DNA of 64,000 bases from Epiperipatus broadwayi (lineage: Eukaryota; Onychophora; Udeonychophora; Euonychophora; Peripatidae): assembly GCA_028023455.1 (NCBI GenBank), contig JAQFVV010012497.1, positions 3,100,001-3,164,000 on the forward strand, written 5' to 3'. The notes beneath the pieces are model-generated. The model was not told the origin of the DNA and made no database searches. It saw nothing but the letters and a program-made list of their open reading frames with translations. The position numbers and the translations under genes were made by a program. Position 1 is the first letter of the stretch. Each line of letters starts with the position of its first letter. Positions 24,039 to 34,019 of this stretch are shown here, piece by piece.

Positions 24039-24790
24039 CTGCAAATGAAATATATACTTTTTTATTACACTCTATTCACTAAAATGAAAAATAAAATAGA
24101 AACAAAAACATAATAATAGTACTAAATAGAGAAAATAGTTTTTTTTACAAAACTGATTTTTGATAATAAAATAATTTTATTATTATAGTATTTATAATGT
24201 GTAGAAAAGACAATACTGAATTCAATAAACCCATAATTTGTTGAAAATTAAATTACACATTCATTTTACTATTTATAATTTATGTATGATGCAATATTTT
24301 TTTATAAACTGCATACATTTATTTTATTAGTAATAATAAAACACTTTAAAATGCAGATTATGTTATATTTAGGTCAATACAAAATTTTTATAAAAGCAGT
24401 AATTAAACAATATACCAAAGCAACTCTTTGCAATTGGGTTTGTATAATATATATATATTTATTTGCTTTAGTGTTTATTTGATACAAGGGCTATGGTTAA
24501 ATTGGCATTTGTAATTTCCTACCATACTCAAATTAAAGCTAGCTAACAACATAAAAATAATTCAAAACCATATATCTTTGGTCATATGTTTATGATTAGA
24601 TCCTTCCACAAGATGTTAAAAGCAGATACAAACCAATCTCTACCTTGCATGAGAGTGATGTAGTGAAAATTATACTACAAAAATATTATTCATTGTTGGA
24701 TAATTTCTAGTCTAATGAACAATTAATAAAAATTATTCATAATCTTTACTTTCTTATTAAGTTATTGTTTATTCATTTACTTCTTCATAT
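24039..24790. other. Intron, no gene seen
   Basis: AT-rich. The plus-strand frame 24282-24482 is rich in Ile/Phe/Tyr from low-complexity sequence and is not supported. Confidence 0.4.
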
Positions 24791-24792
24791 AG

Positions 24793-25056
24793 TTGTAATT
24801 ATAAATTTATTAAACGCACAAGTAAAATTTACTGAGGCTATAACCTCGATAATATGCATGTAAAAATGCGATAGTAGGGACCTCTACAGGTATTTTAACC
24901 ACAAGCTTACGCTATGGAAGAAAAGAGGGGAACCCTTCTTTACTTCAACCTACTTTGTCCCTACTATCGCATTTTTACACGCATATTATCGAGGTTATAG
25001 CCTCAGTAAATATTACTTACATAATCAATGTGCGTTTAATAAATTTATAATTACAA
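24793..25056. repeat. Foldback family 3, copy 1
   Basis: Nested inverted arms. The outer arms are 24793-24819 and 25030-25056 (TTGTAATTATAAATTTATTA and its inverse). The inner arms are 24831-24882 and 24957-25010, carrying ACTGAGGCTATAACCTCG ... GATAGTAGGGAC. The loop holds CTCTACAGGTATTTTAACC and a segment also present, inverted, in 25229-25354. The arm is shared with the hairpin at 60755-60975. Confidence 0.75.
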
Positions 25057-25228
25057 CTTTAAATTACTTTAATAGATTTCTAACTATAAAATCTTTCCAT
25101 TGACTCGTAAATCGAAAGATTTCGCGAGTATTAATGTGTAATAAGAAATGTGGACTTAATCAGTGAAGTATCGAATAGCTTCATGCTTGCAGATCTAACC
25201 GCTTCAGCTTCACCTATTTAAATAGAAA

Positions 25229-25354
25229 GTAGGTTGAAGTAAAGAAGGGCTCCCCTCTTTTCTTCCATAGCGTAAGTTTGTGGTTAAAACACCTGTAGAA
25301 GTCCCTACTATCGCATTTTTACACGCATATTATCGAGGTTATAGCCTCAGTAAA
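25229..25354. repeat. Foldback family 3, inverted half-copy
   Basis: Near-exact inverse of 24828-24953 (GTAGGTTGAAGTAAAGAAGG ... CGAGGTTATAGCCTCAGTAA). With the neighbouring copy it gives three arms in a 560-bp block, suggesting insertion of one element next to or into another, or unequal exchange. Confidence 0.7.
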
Positions 25355-25389
25355 TATTCTTCATACAGTACATATCTACCTTTTTTATC

Positions 25390-26330
25390 ACTTTTTTTTT
25401 TTTAAAAAAGATACAGAATAGATACGTGTTGATAATATATATGTGTATAAGATAAACATTCTTAAAGATTTTGATGAGAAAATTTAAAAGCCATTTACAG
25501 CATTGTTTTATTTGCTTTTAATACATTAAAAAAATAATAATAATAATAAAAGAAGAATATATTTGTATTTTCTTTTTTTAAAAGTTTATTTTTGTTTATA
25601 AATTTGTTGATATTATACAGACATCACAACCAAAAAATATCAGTAATCTGTTGTAAAGGTGACATTACAATTAGGTAATAAATTGAAGTGTTGCCATGAC
25701 AACAGGTTATTGACATTCTATCTGTATATTTAAGCAAGAGGGTTATGAGATGTAATTTATATATAATAATCAGTTAACTACTTATAGTTTATTAAATTTA
25801 AAGAAGTATAGGTATAATTCAATAATGCATTCCTCAGTATACTTAATTGTATCGAAAAATTTATCGCTATTGTTAAGTAAATACTATAATACAATACTAT
25901 ACAACAAAGGTCAAATCTAATTTCTATTGTCAATATTCACACTAACAAAAATAGCTATTACATTTTAAATTTACTTCACAAGTATGTATTTGAGCATTCT
26001 TGATACTGAAAATACTTATTGTGAATTATACATGCAACAAATTGCACAAAGGAGAATTGAGATTAAATGAAAACTATGTTTAGAATAAAAAAAACCACAA
26101 TGCTTACATGTATTTATTGAACTATGTTTTTATGGTTACTTTTATTTCAAATGTACATTTATATTAATTTATTTACTGCATTGTATTTATTGTTCTTTTT
26201 AATGTGTGTGTATTCCAAAAAAAAAAAAAATTAAAAAAACCTGCTTGAATAAATTTCAACTCATGCTAAAATAAGAGAGAATAATTGCCTTTTTAACTAT
26301 TACAATTGTAAATATTATTATCAATATGAT
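25390..26330. other. Intron, no gene seen
   Basis: AT-rich, with a (ATA)n-like tract at about 25532-25549 and poly-A near 26218. No exon or element recognised. Confidence 0.4.
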
Positions 26331-26337
26331 ATAAGAA

Positions 26338-26665
26338 AATGCGCTATTATTTTTTCACTTTTTATATAAATTTTCATTTCATTTAATTGTCTGGTTCTGC
26401 TGATTACAGCTTTCATCAAACATCATGTCAATAAATGAAATATAAGATTAATGTCTTCATTTTTCTTTATTGCTCAAATCTATATGATTTAATAAAATGC
26501 ATACTTTTTTTTTTTTTTTACTTTTTAAAGCAATTTTTATTTTATTTTAAATTTCTGTTTCAGCTGATCTGCAGCCTTCATCAAAAAGTGATGTATTTTA
26601 TTATATCACATAGAATAGAGCAATTAAGAGAAAACAAAAATTTAAATATTATTATTATTTAATTA
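26338..26665 (-). repeat. Tandem ~165-bp repeat with hammerhead-like cores
   Basis: Two similar units lie head to tail on the minus strand. Each has a TTGATGA box, a hairpin (GCUG ... CAGC) and a GAAAC-type box: 26585-26557 (GAAAC intact) and 26420-26393 (GAACC). Each is followed by AT-rich sequence with a CTTTTTA-type word and a GCAT/GCGCATTTT segment. A single relative is at 32729 on the plus strand. Tandem units with hammerhead cores are typical of PLE terminal repeats, retrozymes and some satellites. Confidence 0.5.
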
Positions 26666-26669
26666 TTGC

Positions 26670-27650
26670 ATATATAATGAGCAAAGTTTTATTTGACATC
26701 AATGCTTTTGATTATCAAGCATATTGATGAAGTTTAATTTTCAGAAAAGTTTTTTATTTTATTAAATCAATTCTCAGTTAATTCTATACTTGATCAAATT
26801 AGTTAAAAAAAAAAAAATTCTTTTAAACATATATAATTTGATGTTTATAATTATTCATTTATTTATTTTTTAAATATCTAAATAATATTTTTTTTAAATA
26901 GATAACTATTTAATTTATTTTCTCATATTAATAATAACATAAATTTTATTAACATAAAATAAAACATTTGCTTAACACACTCAATTTTCACAAAATATAA
27001 AATTTTATTTTTCATTTTGTGTAAAAATCCAATTTTTTTACATCCATATATTTATATATACATATCAAGTTTTAACAATATGTTTCAAATTACAATATGA
27101 AATTATATTTATATAACATATTCTTATTATTATTTAAAAATTTATATAATTTAATTATTATAATTAATCATATATATAAATAAATAACCTTATTTCCTTG
27201 ACTAGGAATATAATAATAACAAATTACCAATCTCCATTCAGCATAACAATATGATGAAACAAGCAATGATTGATTGAGTTGAAACTTTAGATTAGCTTGT
27301 CAAGTAAAATGAAGTTAAAGGTGATCTTTGGATACATGTCTGCATTCTTTCTAATTGTGAGCCCCAAGTCTCATTGTTAAAAGATAAAAGCCAGAAATCA
27401 GTCTAAGAATGGGACTTAAATTACTAATTACTTAAACCTATGCTAGATGGCACTAGAGTGAAGAGCTGATCTTATCCTAAGTTGGAGAGTTTGGAGATTT
27501 ATTTGTAATAAAAAAATTAACTGGTAGGGTTGGAAAAAAAATTAAGATGAAGATTTCGGGGAAAAAATAATAGCATTAAAAGATTAAGTTTTTATAAAGT
27601 ATATATTGGAATAATAATGTACACATAAAAAGCCATTAAATTAAGTTTTG
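26670..27650. other. Intron, no gene seen
   Basis: Extremely AT-rich to about 27220. A more complex stretch at 27220-27540 is not recognised. Confidence 0.4.
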
Positions 27651-27654
27651 ATTT

Positions 27655-27790
27655 ATAATAAATTTAGCAACAGTAGAAAATCTATATACATATCTTGAGG
27701 CTGATGTAGAATCAAATCAGAATTTAATAGTGGCAGAATTTAGTTTAGCTTTTAAATTAATCAGAAAAACTAAAATAAAAAAAAGGTCAC
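27655..27790 (+). mobile_element. Possible LINE reverse-transcriptase scrap
   Basis: One frame reads 'STVENLYTYLEADVESNQNL', resembling the 'VE.F.YLG..I.S.....EI' segment of LINE RT thumb regions. Too short to place in a family. Confidence 0.3.
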
Positions 27791-27870
27791 TGACAGAATA
27801 AACTATTAAGAGAAATATTTTAAATAAATAAATAAATAATACTTCTGTATATAATATAAAAATAATATAA

Positions 27871-27961
27871 AATAACAATTCATGTCAATTGTTAATACAG
27901 AGTTTAATATAAATAAATAAAAACAAATAATATTTCCAAGCGCTTTCAACTCTTACGAGTC
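27871..27961. repeat. Left inverted terminal repeat of PLE copy C
   Basis: Reverse complement of 29603-29694 with very few changes. It contains GTCAATTGTTAATACAGAG, AAATAAATAAAAACAAATAA and the CAAGCGCTTTCAAC segment. Confidence 0.8.
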
Positions 27962-27977
27962 ACATAGATTTATATTA

Positions 27978-29425
27978 ATGGATAAAGATACATATGAAAT
28001 TAAACTTAAACAACAAATAGAGAAATTGAATTTTATTAGAATTAAAAATTATAATATAAAGACTATGAAAAATAAGTTTGTTTCAAAGATTTTAAGAGCA
28101 CGTGGTAAAATGTTTCTTACTAATAAAGAATATAGGGAAGTTTATCCATCAGCAACTTTTATTCCGCAAATGTTTGCGAATGTAAAAACACATAAGCTTA
28201 ATGCTCCTTTAAGATAGGATTTTATAAAATTTTAGTTAAGTGGATTTTAGATTTTGTTGGGTTTGGAAAATATACATTAAAATCGTCATTTGATTGTGTT
28301 ACTATACTTAGTAAAACAGCTATAATTAAAGAGTACGAGTTTTTTTCATTGGATGTGGTGGAATTATATGGATCAGTGGATCGATCTGCATCTATTACAA
28401 TTTTGAGAGATAAATTGTGTGCTAAAGAAATGCCACAGGATAAAATATCTTTCATTATAGATGTTTTAATTTGGATAAGCAATGATATTGTTGCAGCACA
28501 TGGTAGTAACTTATTTAGAATGGAAAAAGGATGGCCAATGGGTTTGGCTGTAAGTGGATTATTAAGTAATTTGCTTGTAGATAATATAGAACAGCGAATT
28601 GTGCATCCCATATTAGTAAGAAATGAGAACACATTATATTGTAGATAGGTGGATGATGTTTTGATATATGGGCTACCAGACATTATAAAGCAAATTTTTG
28701 ATAGTTTGCAGAACCAAGATGGTTTAGTTTGGACAATAGAAAGAGAAGACAATTCTAGTATCAAATACCTAGATTTGCAAATATCAAGGGTAGATGACAA
28801 ATTAATATATAAAATGGTTGTAAAACATATAGATAATAGAGGTTACATTCATCCAACATCTAATGTTCCTTTAGTACACAAATTAGCTGGTTTTAGAGCT
28901 TTTTTAACACGTAATCAATGACTGTGTTCAAATGAAATGTTTATGAAAGATAATATAAAATGTTATATGCAAGATTTAATACAAGTGGGTTATAATAAAC
29001 AAATGCTATCATCTACTGTATTGAAGCATTATAAACGTCATAATAGTGACCATATAAATATGAATAATAAACCATGGATGTCATTAGCTTTTATTCCCAA
29101 TATTAATAAAAATATAATAAAAGTTTTAAGTCAAGATTTTCGATTAGCATGGAGAACTCCACCTAACCTTAATAGGTTAATAAATAATTCTAAGGATATA
29201 ATAAATAAGGAGGATAAAAGCAGTGTTGTATACTCTATTAGATGCCCACAAATAAATTGTAGTGCAATATATGTTGGAGAAAACAAAACAAATATAAATA
29301 TCACCTTCAACAACATAAATATACTTATAATAGAGCAAGAGAAGATGATACAGTTTATTCAGCTTTTTATGTTCACCAAAATAATACAGGCCATATATGT
29401 AGTCCAAAGGATTTTACAATATTAA
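27978..29425 (+). pseudogene. PLE reverse transcriptase + GIY-YIG, copy C, multiply broken
   Basis: Successive in-order pieces of one PLE protein. 27978-28217 holds 'FIPQMFANVKTHKLNAPLR', the PLE motif KTHK..PLR. 28349-28648 holds 'LDVVELYGSV' (motif A region; the Asp is preserved) and 'MGLAVSGLLSNL'. 28649-28921 begins directly after a TAG stop that replaces the tyrosine of the catalytic box, giving R-stop-VDDVLIYG. 28937-29425 holds the connector and the start of the endonuclease, 'VVYSIRCPQINCSAIYVGEN' (GIY and YIG equivalents with C-x4-C). At least three frame breaks (near 28215, 28645, 28920) and a further one after 29300 abolish function. Confidence 0.8.
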
Positions 29426-29592
29426 TGAATGAAACACATGATAAAAAACGCAAGATTAAAGAATCATATATTATACAAAATTCATCTTGTGCTATGAATT
29501 CAAAATTAACCAGCTTTCCGATTAGTTGTTCCTGGCCAATACAATGACATGTTAGATTCATCACCTAGGAGAAAATAGAATTGTTTACACTG

Positions 29593-29627
29593 CCTTGATA
29601 AGGACTCGTAAGAGTTGAAAGCGCTTG
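29593..29627 (+). other. Hammerhead-like core in PLE copy C tail
   Basis: CC-UUGAUAAG, then a perfect hairpin (GACUC, loop GUAA, GAGUU), then GAAA and GCGCUUGG. This is the best-formed copy in the window: box, stem II with a tetraloop, and GAAA are contiguous. The palindromic AAGCGCUU after GAAA could form an intermolecular stem III, as proposed for minimal type I hammerheads that act as dimers. Deviations from CUGAUGA in the first box and a weak stem I remain problems. Confidence 0.55.
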
Positions 29628-29694
29628 GAAATATTATTTGTTTTTATTTATTTATATTAAACTCTGTATTAACAATTGACACAAATTGTTATTT
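29603..29694. repeat. Right inverted terminal repeat of PLE copy C
   Basis: Inverse of 27871-27961. It begins inside the hammerhead-like hairpin, so the left repeat holds only part of that motif (the first box is missing there). Confidence 0.8.
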
Positions 29695-29917
29695 TAAGAG
29701 AAATATTTTGTAGTTGTTAGATTAAAAAGGATTGGGGAAAACTGGCTCAAGATCAAGAGAAAGAAAGAGAAAACTATATATACCAGATGATCAATTTTAT
29801 CAATAAAAAGCTGTTTATTGTATGTGCATTATTAGCATATTTTCCTGAAGGTTTGTGGTGATGATATTTTAGATCTGATAATATGTTGGACTATTTCCAT
29901 AATCTATCATTAAATGT

Positions 29918-30378
29918 TGAGTGTATAGAAAATTTTAAACTTTATTTAAACTTTTCAAATACAAACAACTTGTTAGTAATAACACACAAATAGACAACAT
30001 AGGTTAGTAATTACACAATGTTTAGAGTAGTATTATTCTCCACTCTTCTTCAGGCATTTCTGGCTTGACCAATGACAATATTAGCATAGGAATTGAACTT
30101 ATACCTTTAGATTTTTTAATATTGAATTTTAAGGCAATGCTCTAACAAGCTGAGCATTTTAAGGCAACATTGCCTTAAAATTCAATATTCAAAAATCTAA
30201 AGCTTCTATGCTAATATTGTCACTGGTCAGGCCAGCAACACCTGAAGAAAAGTGGAGAATAATACCGCTTGAAACGATGTGTAATTACTAATCTATGTTA
30301 TCTATTTGGGTGTTATTACTAACAAGTTGTTTGTATTTGAAAAGTTTAAATAAAGCTTAAAATTTTCTATACATTCAT
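29918..30378. repeat. Inverted pair of tRNA-headed SINE-like elements with hammerhead-like module
   Basis: Two oppositely oriented copies. Minus copy: tRNA-like head at about 30170-30090 (GCTCAGCTTGTTAGAGCATT as A box, AGTTCAATTCC as B box), then CCTGAAGAAGAGTGG ... CTACTC-TAAAC at 30053-30019, then a tail ending ...AAGTTTAAATAAAG. Plus copy (30172-30378) lacks most of the head but has the better module, CTGAAGAA - AAGTGG - loop - CCGCTT - GAAAC (30242-30275), and the same tail. A related pair is at 61755-62570. Confidence 0.65.
30242..30275 (+). other. Hammerhead-like module in SINE-like tail
   Basis: CUGAAGAA, six-pair stem (AAGUGG with CCGCUU, one G-U pair, 9-base loop), GAAAC. The order equals that of the PLE motifs. 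Confidence 0.45.
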
Positions 30379-30469
30379 CTCTTTATACATTATTGTTTGT
30401 TAATAAAAACATTTTGTAAATATAATATATAAAAGAATTTTGTAATATGTAACAACCCATAGTACCCTG

Positions 30470-30600
30470 TTTGATTTGGTGCAGTGACATAATGGCAGAT
30501 CTAAATCGTAAAGTCCATGGATTACTTCCAGATCTATCAGTTCTGATGCTCAAACTTATTAATTCCTGAGCAATAAAGTCATTTAATTATTATTTATGAA
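30470..30600 (+). repeat. SINE-like family B (tRNA-like head), plus copy
   Basis: TTTGGTGCAGTGACATAATGG (A-box-like), then AAGTCCATGGATTAC, then the family tail GATGCTCAAACTTATTAATTCC and AGCAATAAA. Three other copies on the minus strand near 55.6, 56.3 and 63.3 kb share the order and key words. Confidence 0.55.
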
Positions 30601-30639
30601 TATGTAATTGTTATTTAAGTCCTTATTATCAGTTTATAT

Positions 30640-30780
30640 ATGTGAACAGTATCATGGTGCAAATGCTTCACATACAGTATGGCCTAAGTTCAAATCTGGG
30701 CTGAGTATATATTAAAAAATTTTCAGATTCTAATCAGGCAAAGGATTTTTCTTTCAGGCAGACAGTCCAAAACTAACTAA
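30640..30780 (+). repeat. Possible tRNA-derived SINE-like element (family C)
   Basis: Contains a B-box-like AAGTTCAAATCTGGG at about 30688, and a tail with GATTCTAATCAGGCAAAGG and TTTTTCTTTCAGGCAGACAG. A TTTTTCTTTCAAGGAGG relative occurs at 41895. Head incomplete. Confidence 0.35.
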
Positions 30781-31058
30781 CTATCCATCCATTATATGGA
30801 TATTTAATTAATCTCAGTTAGGGGATAAAACAAGCATGGAAAACTGCTTAATAATCTCCTTACCTAACAACTGGCAATATTAGCATAGTAATGCTTTTCT
30901 CTTCAGTGTTACAGAAGTCATTATCCTACAGAAAGCTATTTAAACGATGTTTTATTGTATGTATGTATATATATATAATATCAAACATAATAATATATAA
31001 TAAAACAAAGTCCTGGAATTAACTTTACAATTTTTAGTAACACTATAGCTACAGCATG

Positions 31059-31114
31059 ACTGCCATCTCCAATAGCATTTACCATAAATCATAAATGCTA
31101 CTGGAGATGGTAGT
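31059..31114. repeat. Short perfect hairpin
   Basis: Arms 31059-31081 (ACTGCCATCTCCAATAGCATTTA) shortened here to its key words CCATCTCC/GGAGATGG and GCATTTA/TAAATGC; partner 31092-31114, 10-base loop, one mismatch. Confidence 0.65.
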
Positions 31115-31294
31115 GATTATGCAAATTAGCAATAGTATTATTTATTTATTTACATGCTGGTATATCAGAAATTATAGAATTAATTCTAGTACTTTGTTTT
31201 AATATATATAAATACAAAGAGAGAGATGTATATATAAGAACAACAGTTTTTCATATATTGTAAACAGAAATGAATTCCACAATTCAATACTTAC

Positions 31295-31333
31295 CATCAA
31301 CTGGTGAACACTTTTTTTTTGTAGATTCTATAC
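31295..31333 (-). CDS. WDR91: WDR91-like gene, 39-nt micro-exon
   Basis: Minus-strand micro-exon: acceptor TTTTTTTAAG|GTATAG (after 31334), donor GATG|GTAAGTATT (at 31294). It enters and leaves in phase 1, encoding '(G)IESTKKKCSPVD(G)', and so joins the exons at 40772 and 24038 without breaking frame. It lies in the poorly conserved linker before the WD40 domain, so homology cannot confirm it; support is the splice sites and the phase match. It contains a run of nine A, a possible slippage site. Skipping it would keep the frame, so it may be alternatively spliced. Confidence 0.72.
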
Positions 31334-31339
31334 CTTAAA

Positions 31340-33455
31340 AAAATACAATACTTATTTAGTCTATTACTGCATAAAGATTTAACATTTTAAAAATAATTTT
31401 ATTTTTTAATAATTTTTTTTTAATCATACCATATTAGTACTAGTAAGATTGATATAAAAAATAAATAACTGGATTTTCAAATTTAAACAATCATTCTAGT
31501 TAATTATTTATGAAAATATTCTTTATATTTATAAACAAAAGTCCACTAATAAAAAAAACAAAAACAATATATAATGATTACTAATAACATCGGAAAGTTT
31601 GATTTTTAAACTTTCAAAACAATATATCTATAAGTGTGCTGTAAAATTTTATTTTCATAATTTTAGTTATTTTATTATTGCACTTATAGTATTTGTTTAT
31701 TGATATTATAGTAAACTGAAAAATATATAACAATAATAAATTATATTTAATTTAATTTAACATTCTCTGATTTTTAATATTTTCATCTAAAAATAAAATT
31801 ATATTTAATAACTTTATATCTTAGAAAAAAAAAAAAAGATTTATACAAAAATGATAATTTGGAGAGAAAACTGTGTTAATTATTGATTACTGGGATACAT
31901 GGAAATGTTTTTGCATATGAACTAAATGAAAAAACCCAGCTTTGCCAAATAAATTATCTATGGAAATCTGCAACTTTATTTCTAGTTTATTGTGCCAAAA
32001 GTTCCAGCCTAATATCTTATATAATGATGAAATTATAATATTATAAAAAGGAATGATGAAATTTAATATAATTTTCAATTCAAAATTTGTACAATATTTA
32101 CATGAAATAATAAAAAATGAGCTATCAACAACAGTTAAAAATGACCTACAAAACTATAAAAATGTAATCCAATAGTTATTTTTTTCTTAGCTCATGAATT
32201 ATTATTTCATTTAAATATATTTAAATTAACAGTTACATTACATTCTTTTAATATAATAATGTGAGCTAAGTGGCAAGTACAGCTAATATATATAAAATCA
32301 GAAACAAACTTAATTGATCTAATACCTACATATAATATGTTGACAAAGTACAATGACAGTAATAATAACATAATATAAATTTATTTACAGTTTCGTTTAT
32401 TTATTTAAACAAAGAATAAAATTAGTTATTAATAGAATATTGCATGTATTATTTTATAAGAAAATGTATTGAATTATGAGTTATAATTAGAGATTGTACT
32501 AGAGACTATACCTATGTTTAAATGTAGTTATTGGTCAATATTTGTTTATTTGTTTTTTATATGTAGAGTTTAAAGTTTGAAATTTGTTTTGTTTGTATGT
32601 TGAAAAATATATTCATTTGCAATTGTAAATATTTTAAATATATAATTAAAAAAAATTAATATATATTATTATTGATACTGATATATTATGAAATGTAATA
32701 CAACAATATGTAAAATATTTACAGATGTCTGATGAAAGCTTCAAGTCAGCTGAAACAGTTACAAAATTAAAATAAAAAATGCTTTAAAAAGTACAAAAGA
32801 GAGTGTGCATTTTTTTACACCACATGGAATCAAACAATTTTAAGAGAAATAGACATTAATTCAATATACTATTTATTAATAATTCTGATTAACTAAATAA
32901 AGCTATCTGCCTGCCTTCATTTTGGAATCAATTCCGAATACACAGAAAAGTCTATAAAAGATATTGTTACTATTAAGTTATCTTTGTTTTATATTTGATT
33001 TCCAAATAGAAAGACTGTCAAAGAACCATCATAATAATTATGGTCAAATAGTTACAAAAATATCTTTTAATATTTAATTATATATTGTTTGTATGAGTTT
33101 AATTTCTGTCAAGATTATAAGAGCCTTCATACTTTCTATGATAAATTACAATATTGAAAAAAGATCCATCTATTTATTGTTAATTTTGTAATTTATTATT
33201 ACATTCTCATTCCTTAAAAAAAATATAATGAGAGTTAAAAAGATGGTATCTTGCATTATTAAAAATATTGTATGATAGGGATAACATGAAATGGATAATA
33301 TATATAAATAAAGGAATAAATAAATAAATATCCAATGCTGAATATATGATTAATAAATAAAGTCAAGAAAAAGGTAAAGATTTAAATAATCTTTATTAAA
33401 TAAATATGCAGCTGCATAATTCCTTATATGCCATTGACTATAGATTCTCATTATT
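31340..33455. other. Intron with an isolated hammerhead-like motif
   Basis: AT-rich. At 32729-32756 (plus) CTGATGA - AAGCT ... AGCT - GAAAC occurs with a canonical first box and a weak 4-bp stem, in a context (CAGTTAC, AAAATTAAAATAAAAA, GCTTTAAAAAGTA) shared with the tandem repeat at 26.3-26.7 kb. Nothing else found; the frame at 31887 is unsupported. Confidence 0.45.
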
Positions 33456-33459
33456 ATTT

Positions 33460-34010
33460 ATTTATTTTATATTTATTTTATAAAGCGCAGATGGTATTAA
33501 AATTAAACTAAGAGACTGCGAAACTCTCAAGCGCTTATGACTATTAACATCGAATCAGATTGCAAGCACTGAGACAGAGAATTTGACAAGAAAAGGGTGG
33601 TTCCCACCCTCTTCTTTACTTGTCTTTCTATATATCCAAGCCAGTCTAAAGTACTTAGATCTGAAAGCGTGAATCTTAAATATCTTCACACTCAACTCAC
33701 TGAGTTCAAATTACAAACATACAGCGTGAAATCTTTCGATTTATTATGCAGTAGCTTTTCGGTGTTATAACTTGCAGTGATATATGTAAATAATATTTAT
33801 TTTATAAAGCGCAGACGGTATTGAAATTAAACTGTGAGACTGCGAAATTCTCAAGCGCCCAATCAGATCGCAAGCACTGAGACAGAGAATTTGACAAGAA
33901 AAGGCTCTTCTTTTCTTGTCAAATTCTCTGTCTCAGTGCTTGCGATCTGATTGGATGTTAATAGTCATAAGCGCTTGAGAGTTTCGCAGTCTCTCAGTTT
34001 AATTTATTTT
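33460..34010. repeat. Foldback family 4 (AAGCGCAGACGG arm), compound
   Basis: The arm TTTATTTTATAAAGCGCAGA...TATT..AATTAAACT..GAGACTGCGAAA..CTCAAGCGC occurs directly at 33464-33535 and 33796-33858 and inverted at 33970-34006. The inner part GCACTGAGACAGAGAATTTG occurs three times (33567, 33877, inverted at about 33920). 33841-34006 is therefore a compact hairpin inserted beside an older copy. Confidence 0.75.
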
Positions 34011-34019
34011 ATATGAGAA

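Larger units (their letters stand above)
27871..29694 (+). mobile_element. Penelope-like element, copy C, with inverted terminal repeats
   Basis: A PLE of a different family from copies A/B. Its decayed frame (27978 to about 29560) lies between 91-92-bp inverted repeats (27871-27961 and 29603-29694, nearly perfect: TTTCCAAGCGCTTTCAACTC against GAGTTGAAAGCGCTTGGAAA). PLEs are known to carry terminal repeats in direct or inverted orientation. The protein has several stops, so the copy is dead, but the ends are well preserved. Confidence 0.8.

Noticed and set aside
28222-28800. 192-codon minus-strand frame
   Set aside because: It is the antisense shadow of PLE copy C reverse transcriptase.
33460-34010. 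CRISPR-like array from the repeated GCACTGAGACAGAG blocks
   Set aside because: Repeats are few, unequally spaced and partly inverted; this is a foldback transposon in eukaryotic DNA.
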